From the NCBI GenBank assembly GCA_022695795.1, contig MU404120.1, positions 124,001 through 188,000 on the forward strand: a DNA stretch of 64,000 nucleotides. The letters run 5' to 3'. Every line of letters begins with the position of its first letter. Within the stretch, counting starts at the first letter, position 1. The position numbers were made by a program, and so were the translations under genes. Origin of the DNA: Biscogniauxia marginata (Eukaryota; Ascomycota; Sordariomycetes; Xylariales; Xylariaceae). The notes under the pieces are model-generated. The model was not told the DNA's origin. It saw only the letters and a program-made list of their open reading frames with translations, and did no database searches. Of this stretch, positions 23,610-35,624 are shown in pieces.

Positions 23610-24851
23610 TCAGAGTTCCTCTATGCGCTTGCGGACCTGGGTACCTCGAGGACTTGGTAGGGTGCGGACGGTGTGTGAGAGAACAGTTCGGATGCTTGGG
23701 TCTAGCTCTTCAGACGACAGAGTAGTTTCTATCCACGACGCTATCTTCTTGGTTAACTTCACCTTGCCCGTTGTTGTAGAAAGGGATGACTTGAGGCGAG
23801 CTAAAGCTTCCCTGAGAGCTTTAGGGTATAACGGTGTGTCGATGTCGATACCGACTAGCGGTTGTCGGATGTAACAATAGCAAGTAGCCGCGTCATTAGG
23901 ATAAAGCTCTACCATGCTGTCGAGTACGTGCTGGATGATCTTGGCCTGTGAAGAGGTTTTTGTAAAATTTGAAAAGACGTCGAAGAACTGCTCTGCTACT
24001 GAAACGTTGAAGAATGGCTGTTTCTTCGAGATGTCGAAGATGGCTATGGGGATAGCCCCGTCCAGTGCAGGGTTATTCTCGAGCGTTTTGGTGGTGGCAT
24101 TGTCGAATACCTTCTTGACAGCCGACTTGTCTGGATCGGGTAGAATAACTAATTGGCCATTCTCGTCGACATCGTCTTCACTGTCCTCCTCCCCAAACTG
24201 GATCTCGTCGTCGACATGCTCGGCCTGTTCCTGAATTGCCTTCTCAGTGCCGCCTTGCTTGCCCTTCCGCGCATCCATCTTTTGCAGCCACTCCATCTCA
24301 CACCTAGCATACTCGAGCCATACCGTAGCATCTCGAGTGCAGAATCTAGCTCCGCGCATGAAGAGACCTCTTGCAGCCTGCATGTCCCCGTGGCTCGCGG
24401 ATCTTCTTCCAGCCAACACCCACAGCTCTGGCTTTGCTGGATGCATCCTCAGTGCTCGGGTCATGACCTTTCGGTATCGCTTGGTCGCCTTCACGTCTTT
24501 CGCGTACGACAGGTATTTATTCCAGAGTTCCATGCTGCCCGGGTGCTTGCTCACGGCTCGTTCCAGTATCCCAAATATCCTGCCTTGGCCTGTGTGGTTG
24601 GACGAAGTGCGGATCTCAAGCCTGCGACATCTTTTCGCGCGGAGGGCTTCCAGGGACGCCTCCCAGGCGACATAGCTCAACCAGTCAGCTGGCTTGCTCC
24701 CTGGTGATAGGACGCGGTGTTCGAAGTCGCCGCGCTTTCGTACGAGAGATCGAATCTCGTCGGGGGTGAAGATGGCTTTGGCCTCGAATTCGCGGAGCTG
24801 GGGGACAGAGCGCTCGAGAAAAAAGCGAGCCTTCTCGGGGACGCCAGCCAT
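23610..24851 (-). CDS. UTP6: U3 snoRNP / SSU processome protein Utp6
   Basis: A single-exon 413-residue protein. The N-terminus MAGVPEKARFFLERSVPQLREFEAKAIFTPDEIRSLVRKRGDFEHRV (family signature split here into EKARFFLERSVPQL and FTPDEIRSLVRKR) is the hallmark of Utp6. HAT (half-a-TPR) repeats follow between about residues 85 and 195, for example GILERAVSKHPGSMELWNKY and ALRMHPAKPELWVLAG and RDATVWLEYARCEMEW. An acidic segment (DEIQFGEEDSEDDVDENG) comes next, then a second helical part. In the nucleolus Utp6 is part of the UTP-B subcomplex that starts 18S pre-rRNA processing. Its 3' end almost meets that of the EVE gene, and its 5' side faces CWH43 across about 600 bases. Confidence 0.95.
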   Translation of the reverse strand: MAGVPEKARFFLERSVPQLREFEAKAIFTPDEIRSLVRKRGDFEHRVLSPGSKPADWLSYVAWEASLEALRAKRCRRLEIRTSSNHTGQGRIFGILERAVSKHPGSMELWNKYLSYAKDVKATKRYRKVMTRALRMHPAKPELWVLAGRRSASHGDMQAARGLFMRGARFCTRDATVWLEYARCEMEWLQKMDARKGKQGGTEKAIQEQAEHVDDEIQFGEEDSEDDVDENGQLVILPDPDKSAVKKVFDNATTKTLENNPALDGAIPIAIFDISKKQPFFNVSVAEQFFDVFSNFTKTSSQAKIIQHVLDSMVELYPNDAATCYCYIRQPLVGIDIDTPLYPKALREALARLKSSLSTTTGKVKLTKKIASWIETTLSSEELDPSIRTVLSHTVRTLPSPRGTQVRKRIEEL

Positions 24852-25460
24852 GGCGAGAAGTTCTTTGACGGAGAAGAATTCTAGAGTATAGCTGAGTTTG
24901 GTCGTATGCCCAATTTGCAGTCCCGTCGCATAGAATTCATAAAGTAAAGCTAAGAAAAGGAAAAAAAAAAAGTTCCCTACGACTTATGCAGCTGGAGAAA
25001 ATAGAAAATATAGTGGAGAAGATCTTGAGTGGATCTAAAGTTGGTTTAGTTCAGTTGCTTCGATAAATAAGATAAGAAGATAAAGAGCTTAAGGCTTGGC
25101 TGGTCTCCGTAGCCCCGCTCTAACGCCATTAGTCCTGGATACTAGCTCGGCTCTTACCCGATTTGGATTAGATGTATACTGGCGGCAGGGGCTTAACTCC
25201 ACGAAATTCCACACGACAGGGATGTAAATCTGCCAACAGATCGACTGACGGGAAAGTCTTGGAACGCGACAAGACCGAACGAGCCGAGAGAAATTCGACA
25301 GCTTGGAATTACGATCTGGCGGCTCTTGTTTCTGTTCCCTCTTCTTACTCATCTTTGCTGTTCGTTTTCTCCAAGCTGGTTCCAACCCCCGAATACCTTC
25401 TTCTGTCTCTTCTTGTCCGGCCCTCTTGTGCATGAAGCTTAGCCCGACTATCGCAGGATC
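24852..25460. other. Divergent promoter region, UTP6 / CWH43
   Basis: About 610 bases between the two start codons. It has an A run at 24960-24971 and CT-rich DNA with TTTTCTCC at 25320-25430 ahead of CWH43. No gene seen. Confidence 0.5.
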
Positions 25461-28400
25461 ATGTCCAAGTACAAGGACAAGGACGGCGGGGCCACCCTCG
25501 TCTCCTTCAATGCGAAATGGGTGTCGTGGGCCCATACCATCGTCGCATACAGTCAGTAGCTAGGAGACAGTGTAATTGGAGAAGCATTGACTAACGAGTT
25601 CCATCCCAGCCGCCTTCCTGAGCGCCCTGGCCGTCGGCATCCATCTCCACTACGATAAGATCGTCAAGAACCAGTTCTACGGCTACCCCGACGAGTGGTT
25701 CCCCTCCGTCTCCGCCACGATAGGCGATAGATATCCCGAGCGGTCCTTCTTCCAGCTCTTCATCGCTGTGACCTCTGGTATGTTCGTCTCCGTATGAGAG
25801 CTGCGCTCCGGACCACCGAGACTTGCGTCGGCCGGGTCCGTGGCCTAGGCGAGTCGAGGCGCATGCGTGCTTCATGTAAGACGGAATCCGGCAGTGGCCC
25901 TGATGCTGACCTGGCGCAACCGTGCAGGTCCCCGCTTCGCCCTCGTTGCGCTATGGTACCTGTTGACCGCTCGCCCCGGCAAGGCTCTCCCCAAGTTCGT
26001 CGCCGGCACGGGTCTATTTCGGACCCTGACCTGTGGGGGCTGGACCTATGTCACTTCGACCGATGACCACGACTGGCATGATATTTTCATGATTTCTTAC
26101 CTGGTCGCCACGATCCCCTGGACCATCGGCTGCATTGCCTTGAGTCCCGCCAACGCGAAGGCGATCAAGTATCGAAAGTATCTCGCGACTGCGTTCTTCG
26201 GCACCATCCCCTTCATGGTCTACTTCTTCATACAACACAAGATCCATCGTGTGGCCGGGGGTTAGTCGCACAATCGGAAACAACCCGAGAATTCAGCTGA
26301 TGTTCGGTAGCATACACCACCTATTCCTTCTTCGAGTGGTCTCTGATCCTCTTCGATGTCGCCTTTGATGCTGTCACCGCCCTTGATTTCGACACCTTCG
26401 AGATTATAGTTAAAGACGTAAAGGGTCTTAGCAAGGGGTACGTACACTGGCTTCCCAGGTAACAGACATGCAAATCTACCCTCCATACTCGCTCGGGCTC
26501 GACGACTTCCCTGGTTGCTACGTTTCTGTTTGGTCATATAACGGATGGTCGAGACATTGACCACCTTGACTCGTTTGGTGCAAACATTGTGGTTTACATT
26601 TGTTTGGCCGTGAGACCTATCTAGCTGTGACACTTCAACTACGTTATCCAATGGCCAACGACTACAGGTGGCGCAGATTCATATCATACCTCTTGTTTTG
26701 TAAAATCTAGCGCCTGGTCTGTTGCAAAACGTCGAGCTGGAATATGAGGAAAAGAAAGAAGTTAGCTATCTAATGCGGAGGTCGTTTGCCCTCTTCGTCT
26801 TGTGCTTCCTGACATTTTAGCCCTGCAATCTACACCTGTTGTCGCACGACCGTTCTTGGAACTGGGAACTGTCCAACACACGAGCCAAGATAGGTATACG
26901 ATCAGTCCGAGCGAGTGTGACCGGGGCTATTAAAAAAATAAAAATAAAGGATTTCAAGGGCACCATTCTGACTGCTCTTGCAGGACCAATGTGTCGTCAC
27001 AGCCGACTGCGGTCCTTGAAAAGGAGAAGAACAAGACAACCGCCGGGGTATTCAACGCCAAGTTTTCGTGGGCCGAGGTTTTCGATACGGCTGCCGAAGT
27101 CTATCATGGATTTGTATTCTGGTCTATGCTCACGAGTCTGGGTGTGGTGATTTGGTATTTCCCGCTCTGGCATATGGGCATCTCGGGCTACGAGGCATTC
27201 GTCATGTCGACCATCTCACCTCTGCTGCTGGGTATCAAACCGCTTCGCTCCTTGGTTATAAAGAACCTGAGAGTGTGTCACTTACTATCCCTCGCGGGTC
27301 TTCTAGCCTGGCAGGTCAAGGATCCAGCCCACCGGCTTTTCACAGTGGGATTTGGCGTCTCGATGTCGTGTCTATCGTGGGCCGCCACGTTGTTCTCCGA
27401 ATCTGTCCACGAAGCTCGGCTCGAGTCTAGAGTTTTGGCGTGGATCGTTGGCTTGGTCCTGTCATCAGCTATCAAATTTGCCTGGCAGACCAACAATCCA
27501 ATTTGGCCGATCATGCATGCAGCCAACGGTGGCCATAATGGTACTGGGTTGGTATTAGCCGTGTTGGCTACGCTGAGGTTTACCCGAAAGGCACCTCTTA
27601 ACACTGGCATTGCCGTGGATGATAAACAGGGGGGTTCGTCTCTGCTAGCTGCCTTTGGTGTCGGTGGCTTGTTTTTTGGGTTGCATTCTCTCCTTTCCGA
27701 TACCAGTACGATGATTCTCTGGGTCTGGGAAGGCTATCCGGTGCGGGGACCGCTTTCTGCTCCTCATGGTTGGTTTACAATAGCTGCTATGACAGCCGGA
27801 CTGTTGACTGGAATTCGCCAACCTAGGCTGGTAAGCACCTGGTCAGTTTATGGTCTCGGTTGTATTGGAGCGACTATTCTCACCCTCTACGCCAACTGGT
27901 TCGGCTACCTGGGGGCTCTGGCTACTGCTTTCTACCTGACGGCTGTGGCAAGCCCCCTGATTACTGCAGCTGCTAAGAGGAGCCCGGCGACCACGTTTGG
28001 TCTTGGCTTCTTCATCTATAATTTGATGGTTTTATTTCACGTATGGGTTGTCGCATACGCTTTCGTCCCTGGTGGACCATTTGTCCGTGAGCATACGGAC
28101 TGGATCATGGTCACAATGATGCTTCTCATTGGCGCTGGTGTTTTCAACTTGACATCGTTGAATGCGCGTCGCCGCGAGACTCCTAAGCCGGCATCTCAGT
28201 CGCGCCATCGCAAATATCATACATTAGCTCTCGCTGCAATCAACGTATTCTTCCTGTCCGCAGCGTACGAACGTTTCCCAACGAACAACTATAAACCATA
28301 CCATGGAGACTCGAAGGTGATGACCGCTGGTATCTGGACGATACATTTTTCCCTCGACAACGATATGTGGTCCTCAGAATATCGCATGCGCGATTTGATC

Positions 28401-29162
28401 AAAGAACTCGAAATCGACGTCATTGGTGTGCTGGAGTCTGATCTACAGCGCATCATCATGGGCAACCGGGATACAACGCAGTTCCTTGCCGAGGACTTGG
28501 GCATGTACGTGGACTACGGCCCAGGCCCTAACAAGCACACGTGGGGTGCAGCTCTACTATCTAAATTTCCCATCATGAACTCAACACATCACCTTCTTCC
28601 ATCCCCCGTAGGCGAACTCGCGCCGGCTATTCACGCAACGCTTGATGTGTACGGTGAGTTGGTCGACGTCTTCGTCTTCCACTCTGGTCAGGAGGAAGAT
28701 CAAGAAGACCGCCGCCTGCAGTCTGAATACCTGTCCAAGCTGATGGGGTCCTCGCCGCGACCCGCGGTGCTGCTTTCCTATCTCGTGACCAAGCCCCTCA
28801 AGGGCAACTACAACACGTACGTCTCCGAGATGTCGGGCATGCACGACGTCGACCCCCGGGACTGGGACCGCTGGTGCGAGTACATACTGTACAAGGGCCT
28901 GCTGCGCGTGGGCTACGCGCGCGTGTCCCGGAGCACCATCACGGACACGGAGCTGCAGGTGGCCAAGTTCGTCGTGGCCAAGGGGGACGACGAGAAGGCG
29001 CAGGTCAAGGCCCTGCAGGCTGATCCGGACGCGAGGAACCGCCGCGCCCGCGAGCACGAGGTCCCCGAGGGCTGGCGGTTCCCGGGCTTGTTCCGGGGCC
29101 AGGGCGTCAGGGGTCACCGGTATCACGTCTTCAATGAGCCGTTGTATTACAAGCCTGAATGA
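25461..29162 (+). CDS. CWH43: Cwh43: GPI-anchor lipid remodelling membrane protein, five exons
   Basis: Exons 25461-25551, 25610-25777, 25928-26260, 26311-26437 and 26984-29162 give 965 residues. The N-terminal quarter is a Frag1/DRAM/Sfk1-type multi-pass domain: [75 protein letters not shown]. The middle has many further membrane helices and the block [16 protein letters not shown]. The last 285 residues, from about 680, form an endonuclease/exonuclease/phosphatase-like lumenal domain ([43 protein letters not shown]). In yeast Cwh43 swaps diacylglycerol for ceramide on GPI anchors in the ER. The fourth intron is 546 bases, far longer than the others here; the codon across it is GGG, joining SKG to TNVSSQ. 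Confidence 0.93.
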
Positions 29163-31444
29163 ACCAGCTAGCCTGAATGAATGGTATTTACGAGATGGGG
29201 GGTTAGGGGTAGCGGGGACGAAGTTTCGGGTTTGGGGTGAATTTTGATGCATTTGCTCTGTGAGTGTATGTACGAAAACGTGGGGAATTTTTTTTTTCTC
29301 GGGACGGGGTAAAATTAATGAGGAGTTTACGAAAGAGGAATTACCTTGGTAGACATAGGGGAATGGGTGAAAGGAAACGGATTTGGATGAGAAGGGTGAT
29401 TAATGAATTGTGAAAGCGCGAAAAGCCTTTTAATGTGTAGGAAATACCTCGCTCTGTATCTGATAGTTTCGTTCGCTATTCTACGTTTTTCTTGCCTGCC
29501 TCCCCGTGTAAGTCGTTCTTGTGGGTTCAACGTGAGACGATGTGGTTGATGATGATGATATTTAAGTCTTGCTTGGCTGAATTGCTAGTAGGTGGATATA
29601 CAAAATATATCGAGACGGGACGATACTGTTATAGCTCGTAGTACGCCACCTAAGTTAAATGTCTCTTGGAATGCCTTTTTGGACCTCGAAAATTTGTGAA
29701 TCCATCGAGGGGGGGGACACAGGATTGCCATGAGAGTTGTGCTACGCAGGGTCTGTCCTCCCGTGGAAAAGACGTGTAATACCATACAGTCTTACAGCAT
29801 CATCGGTTTTTCCTCTGTGAAGGTGTGAGCTTGTTGATTCAACATCCCCTTTTCGTGGATTACCGTTTGCTCGAGATCATTGCAGTGAAGCGGATTATAG
29901 TTCAAAGGAAAATTGACATTGACCCGAGAAAATAAACCCCCGGTGGTCAATCACCATTTTGAATAGTTTGGAATATGCGTAAAAGCCCAACAAAAACATA
30001 AGATCATCCTACCAAATTAATAATTCCCAAGCCATTTCTTTTTCTTTTCATAACCGAGATTTTAGAAGTCTGTTGTGCCCGAGTCCGATTATCTGAACTT
30101 GAAAGAATTGTTGACTTTAGATCCCACTAATGATGTTCGGCTTTAGAGCAAGTTTAAAGCTAACAATGTGTAGGTAGGAAGATAGGTATGAAAAAGAGAA
30201 AAGAAAAATAAGAGAAATATGAATGGATAAACAAAGATGTGTTTTGCACTGTAGTTGGCTTTAACATTGTCTTAAAAACGGGAATTCTTGTGTTTAAGGA
30301 GTACTGGGTAGTAGAGTTGCATGCTGGTAACCAACCCTCACTCATCTACGTGTAGTCAATGTTCGTATTGTAGGACATGTGGATATATGCCTAATGTTGT
30401 TATTATAGTAAATATTATATTCTTCATTTCTGTTCCCTCGCTTTGGATCTTACTTTTCAATGGAACTTACAGATAGATGGAAGACTGAAAGATTAGACAT
30501 ATCAAGATGGAAGTATTGCCCACGACACCTCAAATATGCTCGGACACCGAGACCTTGATGTGATTGTTTTTATTTTAGAATTTCCGACCCTAATTCATCC
30601 GAGCGAGACTTGGTAGTGATCAGAAGCCTTGGTTAGAAATGCGAAGAAAAGAAATACCTACATCACTACTCGAAAAAAAAGGGGGGGGAGGGAGAGTGAG
30701 AATGAACTATTAATGTTACAACGACTCTCCTGCGTGGTGCATATCATATGTTTGTTTGCCGGGCACAGACGGTCCGACCTGGATGGCCTGGCCAAGTAGT
30801 TTCAGGGGAGAGCTGCTTATACATACGTGCCGGCCCGACGCTTATGCAAAAAGACCGGTGCTACCTTCGTATTGACGTCGTGGCACCGGAGTCTATCTGG
30901 TGGAGGTTAGATCGGAGCTTGTTTTCCTTTCTTATTTTCAAACCCTAGAGCCTGTTCCTGCATCGTAGTTCGTGCCTATCTGGTTTATATGGAGACTGGA
31001 CGGTTGCATTGCGCGCATAAATAGACTGGAGTGTGAGCCGCCCGGCCAATCAGGTACCCCTGACACGGGAATGCACATCACTTGGATATCCGCAAGCCAG
31101 TAGGAGGGCGAGACGCGACTCGAAGAAGCAGGTCCCTCGGGCTGCTGATTGGCGCAACTCATGACAGACTGCATTAGTCCTTGGGCGGGCGGAGATTTCC
31201 ACGGCCTTAGCTCTGTCTTACTCCCACAGGGCGGCCGAAGCATGTGCATAGCAAAGGGCTCAGGAGAACAACACGCGTGGTTTATTCGTGTGAGACTTGG
31301 TCGCTTCCACTTAATATGGGTGCCCGCTCCCTGCGTGCAGCCCAGCCGGATGATTATGCCGTCATGTATAGATAATCAGTCCCTGTAGCTTTGGTATTTT
31401 CTTATTTGCAGCATCTCTAGGAGTTGTCGATTTAAGCTAGGGCT
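29163..31444. other. Intergenic, CWH43 3' flank to GH76
   Basis: About 2.3 kb with no recognisable gene. Short open frames (29585-29785 minus, 30938-31249 minus, 31149-31388 plus) show no domain. A GGGGGGG run lies near 29709 and another near 30682. CAAT-like and GC-rich DNA at 30950-31400 may be the GH76 control region. Confidence 0.45.
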
Positions 31445-32569
31445 ATGGGCATCTTAACTGCCCTTAAAGGGTCTTCAATACGATTATGGCCGTCATTATG
31501 TTATTTTTCTGTATTTGTCATGACCATGACGCACCAAGCCGTAGGTCTTTCTAATACTACAGACCTGGCTGCGTATCGAGGAGCAGTTCAAGCCATGATG
31601 TCTCTATATAACGAGACAACGGGCCGTTGGGAAGATACAGGACCCTGGTGGCACAGCGGCCTCGCTCTGCAGGCCACCTTGGATTACATGCAAAAGACGG
31701 GCTCTCGAGAATATTTGACACAGGTGTACCACACGGTAGAGATCCAAAGAGAACCGCTGGATTGGTGGCCAGAGGGTGGTGGCGATTTCCGCGCGGACAG
31801 CACCGACGACACGGGCTGGTGGGCTTTGGCCATGACGACTATGTATGAGGTCACGGGGGACTCTGAATTCCTCGATATTGCAATGACAGACGAAGCCTAC
31901 ATGTACGACTACTGGAACACGACGACATGCGGTGGGGGGCTTATCTGGAACATTCCGTCCCGGACTTATCACAATGCGATCAGCAACGAGCTGTACCTAG
32001 AGCTCACGGCCACCCTTCACAACCTCATCCCGGGGGACACTCACTATCTGAACCGCAGCCTGGCCGAGTGGGAATGGTTCAAGGCCAGCGGCATGATCAA
32101 CGGGGAGAACCTGGTCAACGACGGGCTGACGGAAGACTCGGCATGCGTCAACAACGGGATGGAGACGTGGACGTACAACCAAGGGGTCATCCTGAGGGGC
32201 CTAGTGCAGCTCTCTAAGGCTACGGGGGACACGTCGCTGCTGGAAACGGCGCGGCAGATCGCCGACGCCACCGTCAACAGCCCGACGCTGGCCCCCGGCG
32301 GCATCCTCACCGAGCCCTGCGCCTCCGCCGACGAATGCGAGCCCAATGGCACGGCCTTCAAGGGCATCTTCATGCGCGCCCTCGCCACGCTGAACGCCGC
32401 CCTGGACGACCGTCCGTACGCGGCCTTCATCCAGGGCAACGCGCGCTCGGCGTACGAGAACTCCCGGAACGGGTCGGATTTCTACGGGTTTCTCTGGCAG
32501 GGGCCTTACGACCAGGCGACTATCGGGAGGCAGGTGTCGGCCGTGGATCTCTTGCTAGCCGCGCTCTGA
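31445..32569 (+). CDS. Secreted GH76 endo-alpha-1,6-mannanase
   Basis: A single-exon 374-residue protein. Residues 1-34 form a signal peptide with a hydrophobic core (YFSVFVMTM) and likely cleavage near AVG-LSN. The mature part is an (alpha/alpha)6 barrel of the GH76 type: WWHSGLALQATLDYM, FRADSTDDTGWWALAM with the paired catalytic aspartates at 121-122, CGGGLIW, SNELYLELTA, TWTYNQGVILRGL and AFKGIFMRAL. Several N-glycosylation sites are present. There is no hydrophobic C-terminal tail, so it is probably a freely secreted enzyme, unlike the GPI-anchored Dcw1/Dfg5 wall-crosslinking proteins. Fungal members cut or transfer alpha-1,6-mannan of glycoproteins or wall mannan. The frame closes with ...VDLLLAAL. 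It stands alone in gene-poor DNA. Confidence 0.92.
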   Translation: MGILTALKGSSIRLWPSLCYFSVFVMTMTHQAVGLSNTTDLAAYRGAVQAMMSLYNETTGRWEDTGPWWHSGLALQATLDYMQKTGSREYLTQVYHTVEIQREPLDWWPEGGGDFRADSTDDTGWWALAMTTMYEVTGDSEFLDIAMTDEAYMYDYWNTTTCGGGLIWNIPSRTYHNAISNELYLELTATLHNLIPGDTHYLNRSLAEWEWFKASGMINGENLVNDGLTEDSACVNNGMETWTYNQGVILRGLVQLSKATGDTSLLETARQIADATVNSPTLAPGGILTEPCASADECEPNGTAFKGIFMRALATLNAALDDRPYAAFIQGNARSAYENSRNGSDFYGFLWQGPYDQATIGRQVSAVDLLLAAL

Positions 32570-33195
32570 TTTATCCCGGTCTTGGCTTATTGAGCGTTAA
32601 TTGATATTGAGTCTTAATGATTGGTTTTTTTTTCTTCTCTTCTTCTGTGTAACACCGGGTAATGGCATCGACGGATAGGCAATGAGTGTACAACAGAGAC
32701 ATGAGAGACACGGGTATATAAAGCATCAGCAAGTTGTTAGTTTTTTTGTAATACGGATATTAACGATGGGCACCGATATTCTCATAATCTATAATAATAC
32801 ATGGGCATCCTCGCTCACTACAATACGATAATCTAGACCGGCAGTAGTAGTGGTGAGATATTACTTCTGATACAATTGGACTCGTGAATTTTGAGGATGC
32901 TCTTAGTATTCATGACATAATTTTCGGTCCAATTCAGTTCTCAAAATCTACTATTGTCCACAGAAGCCCAGTATTTTATACTATCCACCGATTTGTAGAC
33001 TAAGCATAAATACCTAGTCAAGTGCTAGTAGCTAAAATGATAGACTAAGGGCACTTAGGGATAGATTTAGAGAAGAAATAAACGTATAATCTTGTCTTAC
33101 TTGCCAATATGGCTTTAAGCGAGTTCTTCTGGGATCAATTCAAATCTAAGTCTGTTGGTGATCTGAGATCGCTTCTTGGTTTCCTATGCAACCGT

Positions 33196-33240
33196 CCCCC
33201 CCCCCCCCCCCCCTTTTCCCTTCTCTCTCTCTCTCTCTCT
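33196..33240. repeat. C18 tract followed by (CT)9
   Basis: Eighteen C bases, then TTTTCCCTT, then nine CT units. A pure homopyrimidine strand of about 45 bases able to form triplex or i-motif structures. Confidence 0.8.
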
Positions 33241-33501
33241 TTATGTGAAGGGACCAACCCAAACACTGTTTCAACCCTTTCCTAGTCCAACATTGATATG
33301 TGTTATCATTGATAAGATATATTCTTTGGCCATTATCGAGCCTCTCGTGATGGGAAATATGACCTGGTTGCTATGCAAGTTGAACGCTCCGCCCAGATTC
33401 CAACCAAATCTACCGATGTTGTCCACCGACCCAATCCTGTTCATGTTTGTGGTGGCAGCGTATGGTAAATGGGATAAGTAAATGCCAAAATCCGTAGGTC
33501 G

Positions 33502-33885
33502 TTACTGGATTTCTATGGCGATGCCCACGCCTTCGAACTCGCGTTCTATGCCTCTGATATCGTCTTCACGGATCCGACGCTGAATAGAGATGCATTCACC
33601 TCACTTAACCTCGATCCAGCCCCAACGCCCGTTGCCGAGATACTCGTTACGGAAGACCCTGGGCATTGGAGCGCGGGGCACGTACGGCTCTGGTATGGAG
33701 CCGCCGCGCAGGGGCTGCATCTCGATGGCGATGTTATTTGACTCCTCCGCAGCAGGATCCTGTTGGTCGGGACCCGCGAGGCAGTTTCTGTTGTTGCATA
33801 GGAATTCCCTGATGCAGGTGACTTCGCTGATGGATGATTTTGTGACGCTCAAGACCAACGAGCAGACTCTGTTGAGTGCCATCAT
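33502..33885 (-). pseudogene. Possible gene fragment with one internal stop
   Basis: A 128-codon frame on the minus strand is broken only by a TGA at 33601-33603. Before it the frame reads ...IEMQPLRGGSIPEPYVPRAP and ...NEYLGNGRWGWIEVK; after it come GECISIQRRIREDDIRGIER and a further 12 residues. The frame is also open for about 26 codons upstream of the first Met. The composition is protein-like, but I do not recognise the family. It could be a decayed gene, one exon of an unmodelled gene, or chance. Confidence 0.3.
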
Positions 33886-35552
33886 GTCTTTTGAGTTTGA
33901 GGCTTTAGATGGATAGGTGGACTGGTGTGGGATATATGTGTATGGGCGTAGCCGACGGTAATCGAGCTAGGCGTGACGAGTGGGTAGTTTTGGTATAGGA
34001 GGCGAGACTGAAAGCCTGGTATTGTATGAAGTGCTCTGTATTGACCGAGAATGTGATGTGAATCGTGGGAAATTGTTACTAGAACTGGGATGGATCCTAC
34101 CTCTCTTATATAAATCATATGATCCATCGGAGAAAGGTTCTGTAAACTGTGATACAAACTTCTAATCATAGTTATCAGAAACCAAGTTTCTTCGGCGAGT
34201 CTTTTCTCTCCATTATTCCTGAAAATTGACCCTTCCTCAACCGTCTTGTAAATTACTGCTCTAGTCCTCCACGCCTCATTGTTTCGATTGCCTAGTTTCC
34301 GTCGGTCTTATATGATCGTACTTCAGTGCATGTATAATTTGAAATCTGTCGAAAAGAATCTAAAGTACCTGAGTTAAAAAATGGCTGTTGAGAACCGTTA
34401 AGCTGATCTATCTCCGACTGGATAAGTGTCCGCCACCAAACTTACTCCCCCCGTCTCTACCACTAACGCTTAGGAGTTATGTTCACCTCCTCGATAGCTT
34501 CTCTCGAACATAGCTTATCCATTAGTCTTTCGTTGGAGCACATGATCCAGTGCTGAATACGTCCTATTCTTCCCACTACTAGGACGTGTGACAACTTTAT
34601 CAATCTTGTCATGAATAACTTGTCTTTCAGCGTGATATTTCTCGTAAGGGCTAGGTTAGTGAGCTTTTTCTAATAGTGGTAGAATACGGGGTACATGGAC
34701 TTGACTGCTCGCCAGTGTGAAATTCAATCGCTATTGCAAAAGGTAACGTATGTAATTGAAGAAACAGGACCGAGTCATCCCCATGTATCGGTAACCCTGT
34801 GTTATTCTTAGAGATAATATAGTCTAGTTGGTTCGTGATAGCTTCTGCATCACCTTCAAGACCAAATGTTTTATCAACGATAATGTCTATTACGACACCA
34901 AAAAGGTATTCTTTAACCTTGCCTTCAAAGCCCATAATTCAACTAGAGTCATTTGTGCTGTCCATTTATTTTGGTGAACACATATGAAAGGAGCGATAGT
35001 TACCCTTGGAACTGCTTAAAGTGAATAATCTACTATATAATCCTTTTCTAAGTATCAATGTAGTTTGATATTAACGAGCACACTCTTTAAAGCTCTTGTG
35101 CCGAGAGATGGACGACTTCTTCGGTACACGTTTTCAAGTCTATGTAATATTTAGTATGAAAAGCGACTTATTTCGCTGACGAATCAAAGATTCTTGCAAG
35201 CTGATTTTAATACTCTATAATGGGTTGCTAATAGAAATATAACCACGGGACGAGAGAAAAAAATTTCATTCTAATAAACCTTAGCTTAAATCTACACCTC
35301 ACAACAACGCAATGCGAAAAGAGCAGTTAAGATGGTTTGTCGTTAGTTAAAGGAAAAAAAGGGATAAGTTATCTTCTTATCTTTTCCGCACGGATTTCTA
35401 ATTACCTAGAGACAGCCTGATTTTCTAAGTTACATGCAAAGCAAGTCCCAAATTTTATGAACAACATAAACTTCCATTCTGTACTTCGAGATAACAACCC
35501 CCGGATTATTAAAAAAGATAATTTTCATAATTCTCAAAAAGCAAAAGTCTAA

Positions 35553-35624
35553 CTCCGAGTCGGGGAATCGAACCCCGGGCTTGACGGTGAGAGCGTCAAA
35601 TGTTAGCCACTACACCAACTCGGA
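35553..35624 (-). tRNA. tRNA-Glu (anticodon CTC)
   Basis: The minus strand folds as a 72-base cloverleaf. The acceptor stem TCCGAGT pairs with ACTCGGA, followed by discriminator G. The D arm begins TGGTGTAGTGG (A box). The anticodon stem is TGACG/CGTCA around loop CTCTCAC, giving anticodon CTC. The T arm CCGGGGTTCGATTCCCCG holds the B box. No intron. A TTTT stretch 9-12 bases after the 3' end fits a Pol III terminator. It would read GAG codons. Confidence 0.96.

Larger units (their letters stand above)
32570..35552. other. Intergenic, GH76 to tRNA-Glu
   Basis: About 3 kb of AT-rich DNA. It holds a C18 run followed by a CT repeat (33196-33240), a possible broken coding fragment at 33502-33885, and several short minus-strand frames (33882-34169, 34651-34935) with no known domain. 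Confidence 0.45.

Noticed and set aside
34651..34935. 94-codon minus-strand frame in AT-rich DNA
   Set aside because: No known domain and no neighbouring exon; cannot be told from chance.
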